Part shown: positions 11,005-22,200 of the stretch, piece by piece
Layout: each line of letters begins with the position of its first letter
How positions within the stretch are numbered: position 1 is the first letter of the stretch
Position numbers and translations under genes: made by a program
Notes under the pieces: model-generated
What the model was told of the DNA's origin: nothing
The model's input: only the letters and a program-made list of their open reading frames with translations
Databases searched by the model: none
Assembly: GCA_034231615.1 (NCBI GenBank)
Contig: CM067311.1
Span: forward strand, 10,681,212 to 10,745,211
Length of the DNA stretch: 64,000 bases
Reading direction: 5' to 3'
Origin: Meghimatium bilineatum
Taxonomy: Eukaryota; Mollusca; Gastropoda; Stylommatophora; Philomycidae

Positions 11005-11290
11005 TTATTCTTCAGACTAAGTTCTCAAATTCCTGCAGTTTTGCAGGCCATCAATTGGAGAACTGAATGGATTGTGTGATGTTTTGCTACTTTACTGCGA
11101 TATCTGCGCCGCTCTGTCTAGACACATAGAATTTTAGCAAGACGTTTAAGTGACTTTTTCCCTGTAGGATCAAAACAACGAATTCCCGCATATACCGTCC
11201 TTAGTTGCTTCTAACGATATGCATGGAAAATCAGTGTGGCTCTCCTGTGCTTCATTTCGGGTCCTCGCTCTACCCAGGCAGCAATGTTTC
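11005..11290 (-). mobile_element. SINE-A, old diverged copy
   Basis: In reverse orientation it keeps CAAATTCCTGCAG, ACTGCGATATCTGCGCC, CCTTAGTTGCTTCTAACGAT-like (cf. CCTTAGTCGCCTTTTACGAC) and a CATTTCGGGTCCTCG end. Substitutions throughout indicate age. Confidence 0.65.
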
Positions 11291-11344
11291 TATTCCTTTC
11301 TTTATGCTTGCTTGTATGTTCTTTTGTAAGTTTCTGAAGGCGTT

Positions 11345-11520
11345 TGTGCATGCATGAATATGTGTGGGTGTGTTTTGTTGTTCTGTAGTTGTGAAGTGAG
11401 TATGTGTGTGTGTGTGTGTTATTCCTGTGTAGTTGCGAAGTGAGTATGTGTGTGTGGGTGTGTGTTGCTGTTAATTTGAGTAGTGAGTGTGGGTATTATT
11501 GTTGTGTAGTGAGAAGTGAG
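11345..11520. repeat. TG-rich repeats
   Basis: Three blocks of GTGTGTG joined by GTAGTTGTGAAGTGAGTATG-like sequence; a compound microsatellite. Confidence 0.85.
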
Positions 11521-11744
11521 AATTAGTTGTTGAGTAAAGATTACCGTTGTGGTAAAAAAAACTCTGCTAACGAGTGTGGACATTTTATTAATAGTTAAAG
11601 AAATAACAGCCCTAAAAAGACACCAGACATTAAATAAAACAAGCAGAAAAGATGAATTCATTGAAAGAATGTTAATTAGGTAATAAAATGGATGTTAGCG
11701 CTGAATTGAAAATCAGGATCATTGAAGATTTTTTTCATACGAGG

Positions 11745-11749
<5 letters not shown>

Positions 11750-11775
<26 letters not shown>

Positions 11776-11776
11776 G
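11750..11776. repeat. (GA)n microsatellite
   Basis: GAGA run of about 25 bases. Confidence 0.9.
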
Positions 11777-11834
11777 AGGCTATTAGTAAGAGAGAATTCG
11801 TTTGTGAGTGTAAATACAAGTGGGCCGGGGCTGT

Positions 11835-12080
11835 CATCATCATCAAGTGCCATGCCGAATGGCGTTGGCGATCATATTGTTCCATGTACATCGATCTCCC
11901 ATATATGTCATCATCTCTGTTGTTGTCGTTAACTGAAGCCATTTAGTCAAACTGTACAATATCTTTTCTCTATGTCTTCCCCTTGATCTTTTCCCTTTTA
12001 TCTTTCCATTTGTCACTATATTCTCAATGCATCATCTTCTCATTATGTGCCCACTAAATGTTGACTTTCTTTTTCGTGTG
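11835..12080 (-). mobile_element. LINE ORF2 extreme C terminus
   Basis: On the minus strand it translates (one frame break) as ...GKIKGKRSRGRHREKI, LYSLTKWLQLTTTEM, NNMIANAIRHGT-stop, then a short (ATG)n tail. The intact version of this end is at 28601-29479 (AYATRHGT-stop followed by TGATGATGATG). It is heavily 5' truncated. Confidence 0.8.
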
Positions 12081-12206
12081 TATTCATTGCGGTTACATGA
12101 GGTGATATATTCATTGCGGTTACATGAGGTGATATATTCATTGCGGTTACATGAGGTGATATATTCATTGCGGTTACATGAGGTGATATATTCATTTTTG
12201 TTATAT
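12081..12206. repeat. 27-bp tandem repeat, five copies
   Basis: Unit contains TATTCATTGCGGTTACATGA then GGTGATA. It continues as a diverged TATATTCA/TTATATGAGGGGG pattern into which the hAT MITE at 12257 inserted. Confidence 0.92.
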
Positions 12207-12256
12207 CGGGGGGGGGGGGAGGGTGTATTAACTGTGGTTATATGAGGGGGTATATT

Positions 12257-12440
12257 CAGGGCCGGATTTAGACTTGATAATCTCAAAATTATTTGAGATA
12301 TTGGGCCCTAAGCTATGTGAGATATGGGGCCCTTTAACGATTAAATATGTAGACAGTGAAATTTAAAAAAAATTGGGGGCCCCCGAAAAAGTTGGAGCCC
12401 TAAGCTATAGCTTGTTAGCTTCTAGGTAAATCCGGCACTG
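12257..12440. mobile_element. hAT-type MITE with intact ends and 8-bp target duplication
   Basis: Ends are CAGGGCCGGATTTAG and CTAGGTAAATCCGGCACTG; the last 14 bases are an inverted copy of the first with one mismatch (CAGTGCCGGATTTA). The element is flanked on both sides by GGTATATT (12249-12256 and 12441-12448), an exact 8-bp duplication as hAT transposases make. At 184 bp it has no coding capacity and would depend on a transposase elsewhere. The short end-like sequence at 61156-61190 appears related. Confidence 0.93.
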
Positions 12441-12494
12441 GGTATATTTATTGTAGTTATATCATGGGGTATATTTATGGGGACAAGTTGTTAT

Positions 12495-12575
12495 TGCAAT
12501 AGTCCTGGGGGTGCCAAAGGAAGTAAAACTGTTCCGTGCAAGTGGCACTGGGGGAAAAATGTTGAGAACCAATAT
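12495..12575. mobile_element. hAT-like terminal fragment
   Basis: GGGGGTGCCAAAGGAAGTAA followed by GGCACTGGGGGAAAAATGTT and GAGAACCA resembles the right end of widespread hAT elements, whose terminus reads AAGGTTGAGAACCACTG. A cleaner terminus of that type is at 46115-46137. No partner end found here. Confidence 0.4.
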
Positions 12576-12589
12576 ATTTAGATCATAGA

Positions 12590-12772
12590 GAATATGTGTG
12601 TGCCACGTATGGGAGAAATGTGTGTGCCACATACAGGGGAAATGTGTGTGTCACATACAGGGGAAATGTGTGTGCCACATACAGGGGAAATGTGTGTGCC
12701 ACATACAGGGGAAATGTGTGTGCCACATATGGGAGAAATGTGTGTGCCACATACAGGAGAAATGGTTTAAGG
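12590..12772. repeat. 24-bp minisatellite
   Basis: About eight copies of GTGTGTGCCACATACAGGGG plus AAAT. The period is divisible by three, so two plus frames stay open (CATYRGNV and CHIQGKCV repeats). This is a repeat artefact, not a protein. Confidence 0.95.
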
Positions 12773-13494
12773 AATATATTTGAGAATATTGATTAGAAAA
12801 TAAATAGAAAAAGAGAGATGTATAAATAAGTGAAAGTGAATGCACTTCATGTGAGAAATAAAACACGTAGTAAAAGAAGAGAGAAAACCGTTAATTGGAA
12901 TAGAGTGAATGAGAATGAGATGGAAAGAAAGAACATGGGAGTGGGCAGACAGAAAGAATGTGCTAACAAATTTAATCATGATAATTTAAATAGAAAACAG
13001 ATTATCTGGCCTCTTCATTCCATCGTCTGAACGGAAACACCATGACAGTATTAGAAATGCTTTTTTCTTTGTTATCCCCCTTGGACCATTAGATTGCAAC
13101 TTGTCTGTCCCTCTTCACTAGGTTTATTTTGAGCCGTCTTAAGATCTGCCCATAAGACTGGTCGCTTTGACCCATCTTCTACATTTTACACCTCTACGTC
13201 TGTCTTCTCTTTATGATCCTTCATCACTGCGGTAATTTCTCCCTTCACGATTTTCATCATTTTTCGGCAAAGTTATCTTGTTAATTAATCTGACATGTCG
13301 GGCAAATTTATCTTAAGTTGATTCTAGTTTCTTTAATTATAAAAAAATGATTTCTTATCGCAGTCTGTTTTTTTTATCTCAGCGACTATCTTGTGTTTTG
13401 TAATCGTCACTTAAGAATCGATTTTTCTAAATAGTTTCTTTTCTTTGCAGTTTTTCTTGTTCTGAGTGCAAAGAGAATTCAACAAAGACTGTTT
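12773..13494. other. unassigned stretch
   Basis: A minus-strand frame over 13080-13330 (MVQGG... TAVMKDHKEKTDVEV) looks weakly protein-like with several stops. I cannot assign it; it may be an old transposon remnant. Confidence 0.3.
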
Positions 13495-14030
13495 AATGAT
13501 GTCGGACAGGACAATGAATTCAATCAATTTGAAACAGAGAGAACAATAAAGTCGATCGATTGGAGCAAGAGAGGACAATAAAATTGGCCGATTGGAGGAA
13601 GAGGGGATAATAAAATTGGTCGATTGAAGGAAGAGGGGACAATACAATTGGTCGATTGAAGGAAGAGGGGACAATAAAATTGGTCGATTGGGGGAAGAGG
13701 GATAACAAAGTCAGTAGATTTGAGGAAGGTCGATAAAATCGGTCGATTGGGGGTAGTGAGAATAAAGTCGATCGATTGGAAGGAGGACAATAAAGTCGGT
13801 CGATTAGAGAAAGACCGTCGAATGGAGGAAGAGAGGATAGTAAAGTCGATCGAGTGGGGGATAAGGGGATAGCAAAGTCGGTATATTTGAGGAGGAAAAC
13901 AATAAAGTTGGTAGATTAGTTAATAGAGAGTACAATAAAATTGGTATATTTGTGAAAGAGAGGACAATAAAGTTGGTAGATTTGTTAAACGAGAGGACAA
14001 TAAAATTGGTAGATTTGTGGAAGATAATGT
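13495..14030. repeat. ~32-bp minisatellite, diverged
   Basis: About 15 copies built on GACAATAAAATTGGTCGATT plus a purine-rich GGAGGAAGAGGG segment. The right half switches to a TGGTAGATTTGT variant, so there are two subfamilies. Confidence 0.9.
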
Positions 14031-14159
14031 TCATTTAAAAAAGAAATTAATATGAAGTGAATTAATTTAAGATGGAGTGGGAAAATGGCAGTTAAATTGA
14101 GACAAATGGTAGCAATCGGATTTGAATTAAAACAGAGAAGACAATAAGGACAGTTACAT

Positions 14160-14320
14160 ACTCTTCTTCTTTCTCTTTCTTCGTTCTCTGATAATCAAAA
14201 TTGCATGTGATTTTCGTCGGTGAACGTGTAGCACGTTGTACTATTGGTTAACAGCGGAGCGGCGCTATTTTCGCCTTTCGGTTCAGCACATCGAATTTTA
14301 GTATGATTTTATTTCAGATG
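14160..14320 (-). mobile_element. SINE-A-like, very diverged copy
   Basis: TTCTTCTTTCTCTTTCTTCG, GTTCTCTGATAATC, a TTTTCGCCTTTCGGTTCAGC segment and ACATCGAATTTTAGTATG follow SINE-A order in reverse orientation. Confidence 0.45.
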
Positions 14321-15399
14321 AGTTTTCTAATCCGTCAAAGCAAGGTAAAAACGAGTGTGTTTTCTAGGCAGTGACGTTTTATCACCACTGCGTCTTTGAA
14401 CTTTACAGGTCCAAACTTTTTATTGGCTGGAAGTTTTCGAGGAAACTGTGAGTAGAGATTTAAACTTAGGTCGAATACGTCTATCTCGTACGATCTGTTC
14501 CAGTGAACATGTGAGACTGTGAGCAGGGATTTAGACTTTGTCTACGTCTATCTCGTACGAGATTTTCCTCTGCCAGTGTCCTTATCTCATGTAACAAGAC
14601 TGCAATGCCTCCCCCCCCCCCCGTGTCCTCTGGTACTGGTCCCTTTCTCGACTGTGAGCTTGGTTCCGAAATAAGAAATCGCTCATTCAGTAAGGAGTCG
14701 GATTTCCCTCTGAGCTAAGGTTTCGTTCACCGATACCGTGAACACCTCATCCACGCATGCGCATTTACCCACATTTCCTTCGTATATATTTGTTATAGTA
14801 TTCTGCCTTTAGTTTTCCACACAACCTACTCCCAGAAGCTCGCTAAAAAGCTTGTTCTCGAACATAAACCTTACTTTCATTATTGTTTCAATTTTATCAT
14901 TGCTCCTCATGTTGTCCTCAAACGCTGCGCTATCTTCGCATCCACACAATATATCTGTCTTTGTTCTCGACAAACGTGCACATCATTTTCGCCATTATGA
15001 GTATTCGAACACCACAACCCGAAAATCCATGCATTTCGTTGTCTTGGACTATGCTGAAACAGTGTATTGGTATAATGGGGACCGAGAGGTTCTATTCAGA
15101 GATATGTTTTGTCTTGTGCAAACAACTCTCATCCCACCTTATCCTGCATTGTTCTGACACTATCTACAAAGCGTTAGCCACATTACTTCGAACGAGCTTC
15201 GAAACAATCTCCTATCAGGGTGCACAACAAGGACTTGATTTTAGGATCTTGGTTATCTGCTAATGCTAAGATTGTACAAAAGCGCTGAATATTTCTTTGC
15301 ACCCCGACAGTTAAATTGAGAAGAAAAGTAACAGTAAGAGTTGAATTATAACAAAAAGAATTAAGAATGAATATCAGCCAAGAAAATTAATACTTGTGA
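14321..15399. other. unassigned stretch with overlapping ORFs of unknown nature
   Basis: Two overlapping plus frames occupy 14852-15157 and 14883-15263. The first opens with a hydrophobic, signal-like segment (FIIVSILSLLLMLSSNAA), but that is AT-rich translation and not convincing. The second ends ...TLLRTSFETISYQGAQQG. Neither is recognised. A poly-C run lies near 14611. Confidence 0.3.
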
Positions 15400-16020
15400 A
15401 GCTAGTTGAATAAAGGCTGGAAGTGTTCAACAGATATTTGTATTGAGGAAGTTCTACAGAACATTTTTATTGAGGAAAGGTAGAGTTCTAGAGACATTTG
15501 TATAGAGACAGGTAGTGTTCTACAGACATTTTTATTGAGGCAGGTAGTGTTCTTCAGATAGTTGTATTGAGACATGAAGTTTTATAAAGAAAGTTGAATT
15601 GAGACAGGTGGTGTTATAGCGATAACTGAATTTATCTATGGAGTGATATACAGACAGTTGAATTGAGACATGGAGTGGCATACAGACAGTTTAATTGAGA
15701 CATGGAGTGATATACAGACAGTTGAATTGAGGCAACGAGTGTTATACAGACAGTTGAATTGAGGCAGCGAGTGTTATACAGACAATAAATTGAGCCATGG
15801 AGTGGTATACAGACAGTTGAATTGAGACAGCGAGTGTTATACAGACAGTTGAATTGAGGCAACGAGTGTTATACAGACAGTTGAATTGAGGCAGCGAGTG
15901 ATATACAGACAGTTGAATTGAGACAGCGAGTGTTATACAGACAGTTGAATTGAGGCAGCGGGTGTTATACAGACAGTTGAATTGAGACATGGAATGTTAT
16001 ACAGACAGTCGAATTAAGAC
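15400..16020. repeat. 32-bp minisatellite with diverged left flank
   Basis: From about 15630, some 12 copies of a unit containing ACAGACAGTTGAATTGAGGC plus AGCGAGTGTTAT. The left part (15400-15630) has looser copies of TGAGGCAGGTAGTGTTCTAC. Confidence 0.92.
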
Positions 16021-16310
16021 GATATATAATCAACATATATACAAACAAATCAGGTATTTCAACTGAGACCGGTACACTGCCATCTAAACGACCAATTACA
16101 CCCCGAATAGGCAGTAGCGAATATGCCGTTCTCATCCGCAAAACAACAGGACAGATAACCAAACCCATACTATACAACTTCTTTGTTCACAGATCGATAG
16201 TCTCGTTCACAAGGGGGGTCTTTGCAAAACAAATTGTGAAAATTCACTTAATGCAAACCAAACAGTACATGATCAATATCGGAATGTTTGTATAATAACT
16301 GGTTGAAGAT
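16021..16310. other. unassigned spacer inside array region
   Basis: Separates the main 32-bp array from the related copies at 16320. A minus frame at 15965-16177 includes array sequence and is not called. Confidence 0.35.
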
Positions 16311-16319
16311 GAAGAAGAA

Positions 16320-16460
16320 GTAGAGACATGAAGTATTATGAAAACAATTGAATTATGTGTTACGAAGATAGTTGAAATGAAGCAGCGAATGTTATGAAGA
16401 TAGTTGAAATGAAGCAGCGAATGTTATGAGACAGCTGAATTGAAGCAGGGAATGTTAAGA
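16320..16460. repeat. outlying copies of the 15.6-kb minisatellite
   Basis: GATAGTTGAAATGAAGCAGC-GAATGTTATG repeated three to four times, clearly related to the unit at 15630-16010. Confidence 0.8.
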
Positions 16461-16474
16461 TAATTCACAAATCT

Positions 16475-16780
16475 TTACTTCTCTTAGTAATTCTTTCTTC
16501 ATATTAACTGTTTTTAACATATTTTTATTTGTTTTCTTCTCTTTCCATGATGTTCTCTCTATTCTCCTATATACCCACATCTCAAAGGCATAAATTATGT
16601 CTTCTAACTTTATTTAGTGTCCATGTTTCTGATTCATACATTAATATAGAATACATGTAGCATTTTATAATTCTCATTTTTAACTTGTTTGTAATTTGTT
16701 TAGATGTTACTATTTTCCTCATGTCATTTAAGGTACTTTTGGCCGTTCCTATTCTCCTCTTTTTTGCTAATTACTATAGT
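16475..16780 (-). mobile_element. LINE ORF2 fragment, decayed
   Basis: Nucleotide sequence closely follows 57820-58105: TTCTTTCTTCATATTAA, TTCCATGATGTTCTCTCTAT, TATACCCACATCTC, GTCCATGTTTCTGA, TTTATAATTCTCATTTTTAA. In minus translation this is the MWVYRR...W(T)..K thumb region of a non-LTR reverse transcriptase. Stops are frequent. Confidence 0.75.
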
Positions 16781-17404
16781 CCAAATATATTAGGCTCTCT
16801 AAAGTAGTGGTTTCATTGCTCTTACTTCACGGTTGGGTTCAGGTAAAATGGACAACACACTTCGTTGAGAACTTTAGTCTAGAGATAGAGAACAAAATCA
16901 AAATACGGGACTGACCATAAACTAAGTCAACAGACAACATGGAACGTGGTCGGGATCTGAAAAAGTATGAAAGTTATTAACAAAGGAAGGGTGAGGAGAA
17001 TTCATGAAAAGTTGATGTTAACAATCATATATTTTATACAATAATTACATTAATATTTTAAAATACATAATTATATTTATTTAAACATATAATGAGTGTA
17101 CATTTTCATTGTATATTGTTCCGTCTTGAAACTTGGCAGCAAATGATCAATTTCAATTTTATATTTTTCAAAGCAAGTTGAGCCACTTATTTGTCTTTGG
17201 CCACGTATGCCTATCATTCTAGTTGGGTCAAAGGGCATGAGCCCATGGAGCGCTGGATCAGCAACCATCATTCTAGCCAGCAGCTGACCAGTTATTAGTG
17301 TAGTCTTCAGCAAATATAACGTAAAGATGATCTGATTTATCGGCATTCTCACAGTATCCTGTTTTTTTAATTGATCCAGGATTATTTGTTTAAACAGTGA
17401 CAAC
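16781..17404. other. unassigned stretch
   Basis: A 108-codon minus frame (17077-17403; ...LLKTTLITGQLLARMMVADP...) is open but unrecognised, with no supporting splice or repeat context. It abuts the MITE at 17405. Confidence 0.3.
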
Positions 17405-17660
17405 AGCCATGACCATTCACAATATAGAAGATCTCTGCGCAGAAATAAATTATTACTTAGTCATTTTTTGTTTCAATTATTATTGTGATTTCCGATGATC
17501 ACTATTTATATATTTGGAGTCACCTTGGCAATTTTTGGCATGTGTCTCCAAGTGTATAAATAATGACCAATTGCATCAAGACAATAATATAAATAAGTAG
17601 CGGATGAAGACCAAATTAATTCTGTGCAGGGATCTTCTATTGCAGAAGGGCATGCAACAG
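17405..17660. mobile_element. palindromic MITE family, best copy
   Basis: The whole ~255-bp element is an imperfect palindrome. The outer left arm (CATGACCATTCACAATATAG, AAGATCTCTGCGCAGAA) pairs with the right arm (TTCTGTGCAGGGATCTTCTA, TTGCAGAAGGGCATG). The inner arms TATATATTTGGAGTCACC and GTCTCCAAGTGTATAAATA also pair, around CTTGGCAATTTTTGGCA. No coding capacity. At least five other copies occur in the window. The transposase superfamily is unclear; no clean target duplication was identified. Confidence 0.75.
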
Positions 17661-18184
17661 CCCCCATTATTATATTATGATGGAATTCCCCAGATATTCT
17701 GGAAACTTGATGATCACCTGTTCTGAACCTGAAACCAGGTTGCTTGGAAATAAAGCCAGACTACGGTGAAACTATATAACAATAGTACTTACGTAAAACG
17801 AAAGGCCCTTCAGTTTTACAATGAATGCACAGGTTACACTAGTCAACAAATTTTCAAATAGTTTTTGTACCATACTTGAAATGCATCATTTCTTATTGAT
17901 TTTGGCAACGTTGATTTCATATATCATAAAGAAATACAGCAATTGGCTCCGGTTATTTTAATGATGAATATAAATTTTAGCAATACAAATTTCATGTGTA
18001 CTTGTATAATCTCTTTGGTGAACAGTTATTCTTTACACTTTAGCATTATAAAACTTGTTATTACAAATGAAATTAAGTGATATTACACCATAAAATGTTA
18101 CAAGTTAAAAACACTATGTAAAGCTCATATATAGTGTTTCTAAAAGGCACATTTGAACCCCTACCGTCATTATTCAGTCCCTAT
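17661..18184. other. unassigned stretch
   Basis: AT-rich, no recognised gene or tandem repeat. Confidence 0.4.
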
Positions 18185-18933
18185 TCGATTTCTTTTTGCT
18201 TGCTTCTCGTAGTCAATCAGTGAGGTGTCTCTTGTCACAGTCAAACAGTAATAAACAAGTATTGAAGGGCTCCAATTGCCTTGATACCTTGTCTACATAG
18301 CAGAAATGGCTTGATGAAATCGTTCACCATGTTCATTTCTGACCGCTTCGCAGTTTGGCTCTAAAAAATCCACGTGGGAATCCAGAAAATGAATTTTTAA
18401 AGACATGTTGCAGACTAGACTCTTATACTTCAGAAGGAGATTTTCTACAATTTATTTGTAATTATCAGATCTGCTGTTTCCAAGAAAATTGTCCACCACT
18501 GACATAAATGCTAGCCATATTTCTTTTTTCTTTCCATGCAACAAGCAAGAAACTCATCATTGCGAAGAGGTTTTCTAATTTGCAGAACACCAACAAATAC
18601 TCCCTCTCGTATTTTAGCTTCACTCAGTCTTGGACATTTCTGAAGAGATATTTGAAAGCATTATCAGTTGTATTCATTGCCTTGACAAAGTTTTTCATGA
18701 GACCCAGTTTAATGTACAAGGTTGGCAGCAAGTTCTTGTAACTGTCAACAAGTGCTGGGTTCTCCACATTGTTAATTCAACGCCGTAATGACTGCCTGGT
18801 TGGCCAATGTCGTCTGATGTAATGGTAACTTTGTGCGAGATTATCCCATTCAGAGAAAAAACAATTGTACTTGGTGTATCCACCCTGTAGTCTTCCCAAA
18901 AGCGCTACCACTTTTGGGTCCCTACATAGTAAC

Positions 18934-19218
18934 CAATTCTTCTTCGTCTTCTACGTTCGTTTTCAAACTCCTGCATATTAGCAGGATGTAGTCCGGAGAA
19001 CGGAATGCAATGTGTCATGGTTTATAGCATTGCTGCGATATCTGCGCCTTTCGCCCTGACACATCCGACTTCAGCATGGCTTTAGGTCATTGAACCTATA
19101 TGGGATGGGACAGCCAACTCCATCCCATAACCTCCTTAGTCGCCTTTTACGACATGCGTGGAAGGTAAAACTGTTGCTATACTTTGCTCCCCTCTCGGGC
19201 CTCGGCAACACACGGGCG
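18934..19218 (-). mobile_element. SINE-A, full-length copy
   Basis: Complete 285-bp element in reverse orientation, from the GAA tail (CTTCTTCGTCTTCTACGTTC) to the 5' end (...GGCAACACACGGGCG). It is flanked by TAGTAAC on both sides (18927-18933 and 19219-19225), a likely target-site duplication. It interrupts the transposon-like pseudogene, so it is younger than that element's arrival. Confidence 0.9.
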
Positions 19219-19261
19219 TAGTAACAAAATGATGATGCTCCTAATTTATATACTTCAAAAG

Positions 19262-22200
19262 TTGCTTAATGTTCGTATACATTTCTTTCATATGAAATGA
19301 ATGAACAACTGGAATCGACGGTAAAACATTACCATTATTCAACAAAACAGCTTTAAAACTTGTCTTGGAAGAATCAATGAAAAGCCTCCACTCTTCCGGG
19401 TTGTAATTGATATTGATGGCTGCCCCCAAACCAGAAATGTTGCTTAATGTTCGTATACATTTCTTTCATATGAAATGAATGAACAACTGGAATCGACGGT
19501 AAAACATTACCATTATTCAACAAAACAGCTTTAAAACTTGTCTTGGAAGAATCAATGAAAAGCCTCCACTCTTCCGGGTTGTAATTGATATTGATGGCTG
19601 CCCCCAAACCAGAAATGTTGCTTAATGTTCGTATACATTTCTTTCATATGAAATGAATGAACAACTGGAATCGACGGTAAAACATTACCATTATTCAACA
19701 AAACAGCTTTAAAACTTGTCTTGGAAGAATCAATGAAAAGCCTCCACTCTTCCGGGTTGTAATTGATATTGATGGCTGCCCCCAAACCAGAAATGTTGCT
19801 TAATGTTCGTATACATTTCTTTCATATGAAATGAATGAACAACTGGAATCGACGGTAAAACATTACCATTATTCAACAAAACAGCTTTAAAACTTGTCTT
19901 GGAAGAATCAATGAAAAGCCTCCACTCTTCCGGGTTGTAATTGATATTGATGGCTGCCCCCAAACCAGAAATGTTGCTTAATGTTCGTATACATTTCTTT
20001 CATATGAAATGAATGAACAACTGGAATCGACGGTAAAACATTACCATTATTCAACAAAACAGCTTTAAAACTTGTCTTGGAAGAATCAATGAAAAGCCTC
20101 CACTCTTCCGGGTTGTAATTGATATTGATGGCTGCCCCCAAACCAGAAATGTTGCTTAATGTTCGTATACATTTCTTTCATATGAAATGAATGAACAACT
20201 GGAATCGACGGTAAAACATTACCATTAGTCAACAAAACAGCTTTAAAACTTGTCTTGGAAGAATCAATGATAAGCCTCCACTCTTCCGGGTTGTAATTGA
20301 TATTGATGGCTGCCCCCAAACCAGAAATGTTGCTTAATGTTCGTATACATTTCTTTCATATGAAATGAATGAACAACTGGAATCGACGGTAAAACATTAC
20401 CATTAGTCAACAAAACAGCTTTAAAACTTGTCTTGGAAGAATCAATGATAAGCCTCCACTCTTCCGGGTTGTAATTGATATTGATGGCTGCCCCCAAACC
20501 AGAAATGTTGCTTAATGTTCGTATACATTTCTTTCATATGAAATGAATGAACAACTGGAATCGACGGTAAAACATTACCATTAGTCAACAAAACAGCTTT
20601 AAAACTTGTCTTGGAAGAATCAATGATAAGCCTCCACTCTTCCGGGTTGTAATTGATATTGATGGCTGCCCCCAAACCAGAAATGTTGCTTAATGTTCGT
20701 ATACATTTCTTTCATATGAAATGAATGAACAACTGGAATCGACGGTAAAACATTACCATTATTCAACAAAACAGCTTTAAAACTTGTCTTGGAAGAATCA
20801 ATGATAAGCCTCCACTCTTCCGGGTTGTAATTGATATTGATGGCTGCCCCCAAACCAGAAATGTTGCTTAATGTTCGTATACATTTCTTTCATATGAAAT
20901 GAATGAACAACTGGAATCGACGGTAAAACATTACCATTATTCAACAAAACAGCTTTAAAACTTGTCTTGGAAGAATCAATGAAAAGCCTCCACTCTTCCG
21001 GGTTGTAATTGATATTGATGGCTGCCCCCAAACCAGAAATGTTGCTTAATGTTCGTATACATTTCTTTCATATGAAATGAATGAACAACTGGAATCGACG
21101 GTAAAACATTACCATTATTCAACAAAACAGCTTTAAAACTTGTCTTGGAAGAATCAATGAAAAGCCTCCACTCTTCCGGGTTGTAATTGATATTGATGGC
21201 TGCCCCCAAACCAGAAATGTTGCTTAATGTTCGTATACATTTCTTTCATATGAAATGAATGAACAACTGGAATCGACGGTAAAACATTACCATTAGTCAA
21301 CAAAACAGCTTTAAAACTTGTCTTGGAAGAATCAATGATAAGCCTCCACTCTTCCGGGTTGTAATTGATATTGATGGCTGCCCCCAAACCAGAAATGTTG
21401 CTTAATGTTCGTATACATTTCTTTCATATGAAATGAATGAACAACTGGAATCGACGGTAAAACATTACCATTATTCAACAAAACAGCTTTAAAACTTGTC
21501 TTGGAAGAATCAATGATAAGCCTCCACTCTTCCGGGTTGTAATTGATATTGATGGCTGCCCCCAAACCAGAAATGTTGCTTAATGTTCGTATACATTTCT
21601 TTCATATGAAATGAATGAACAACTGGAATCGACGGTAAAACATTACCATTATTCAACAAAACAGCTTTAAAACTTGTCTTGGAAGAATCAATGAAAAGCC
21701 TCCACTCTTCCGGGTTGTAATTGATATTGATGGCTGCCCCCAAACCAGAAATGTTGCTTAATGTTCGTATACATTTCTTTCATATGAAATGAATGAACAA
21801 CTGGAATCGACGGTAAAACATTACCATTATTCAACAAAACAGCTTTAAAACTTGTCTTGGAAGAATCAATGATAAGCCTCCACTCTTCCGGGTTGTAATT
21901 GATATTGATGGCTGCCCCCAAACCAGAAATGTTGCTTAATGTTCGTATACATTTCTTTCATATGAAATGAATGAACAACTGGAATCGACGGTAAAACATT
22001 ACCATTATTCAACAAAACAGCTTTAAAACTTGTCTTGGAAGAATCAATGATAAGCCTCCACTCTTCCGGGTTGTAATTGATATTGATGGCTGCCCCCAAA
22101 CCAGAAATGTTGCTTAATGTTCGTATACATTTCTTTCATATGAAATGAATGAACAACTGGAATCGACGGTAAAACATTACCATTATTCAACAAAACAGCT

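Noticed and set aside
14852-15263. Overlapping frames, one with a signal-peptide-like start
   Set aside because: Hydrophobicity follows from T-rich sequence; two overlapping frames of similar length, no family resemblance.
17077-17403. 108-codon minus frame
   Set aside because: Not recognised, abuts a MITE, no splice signals judged convincing.
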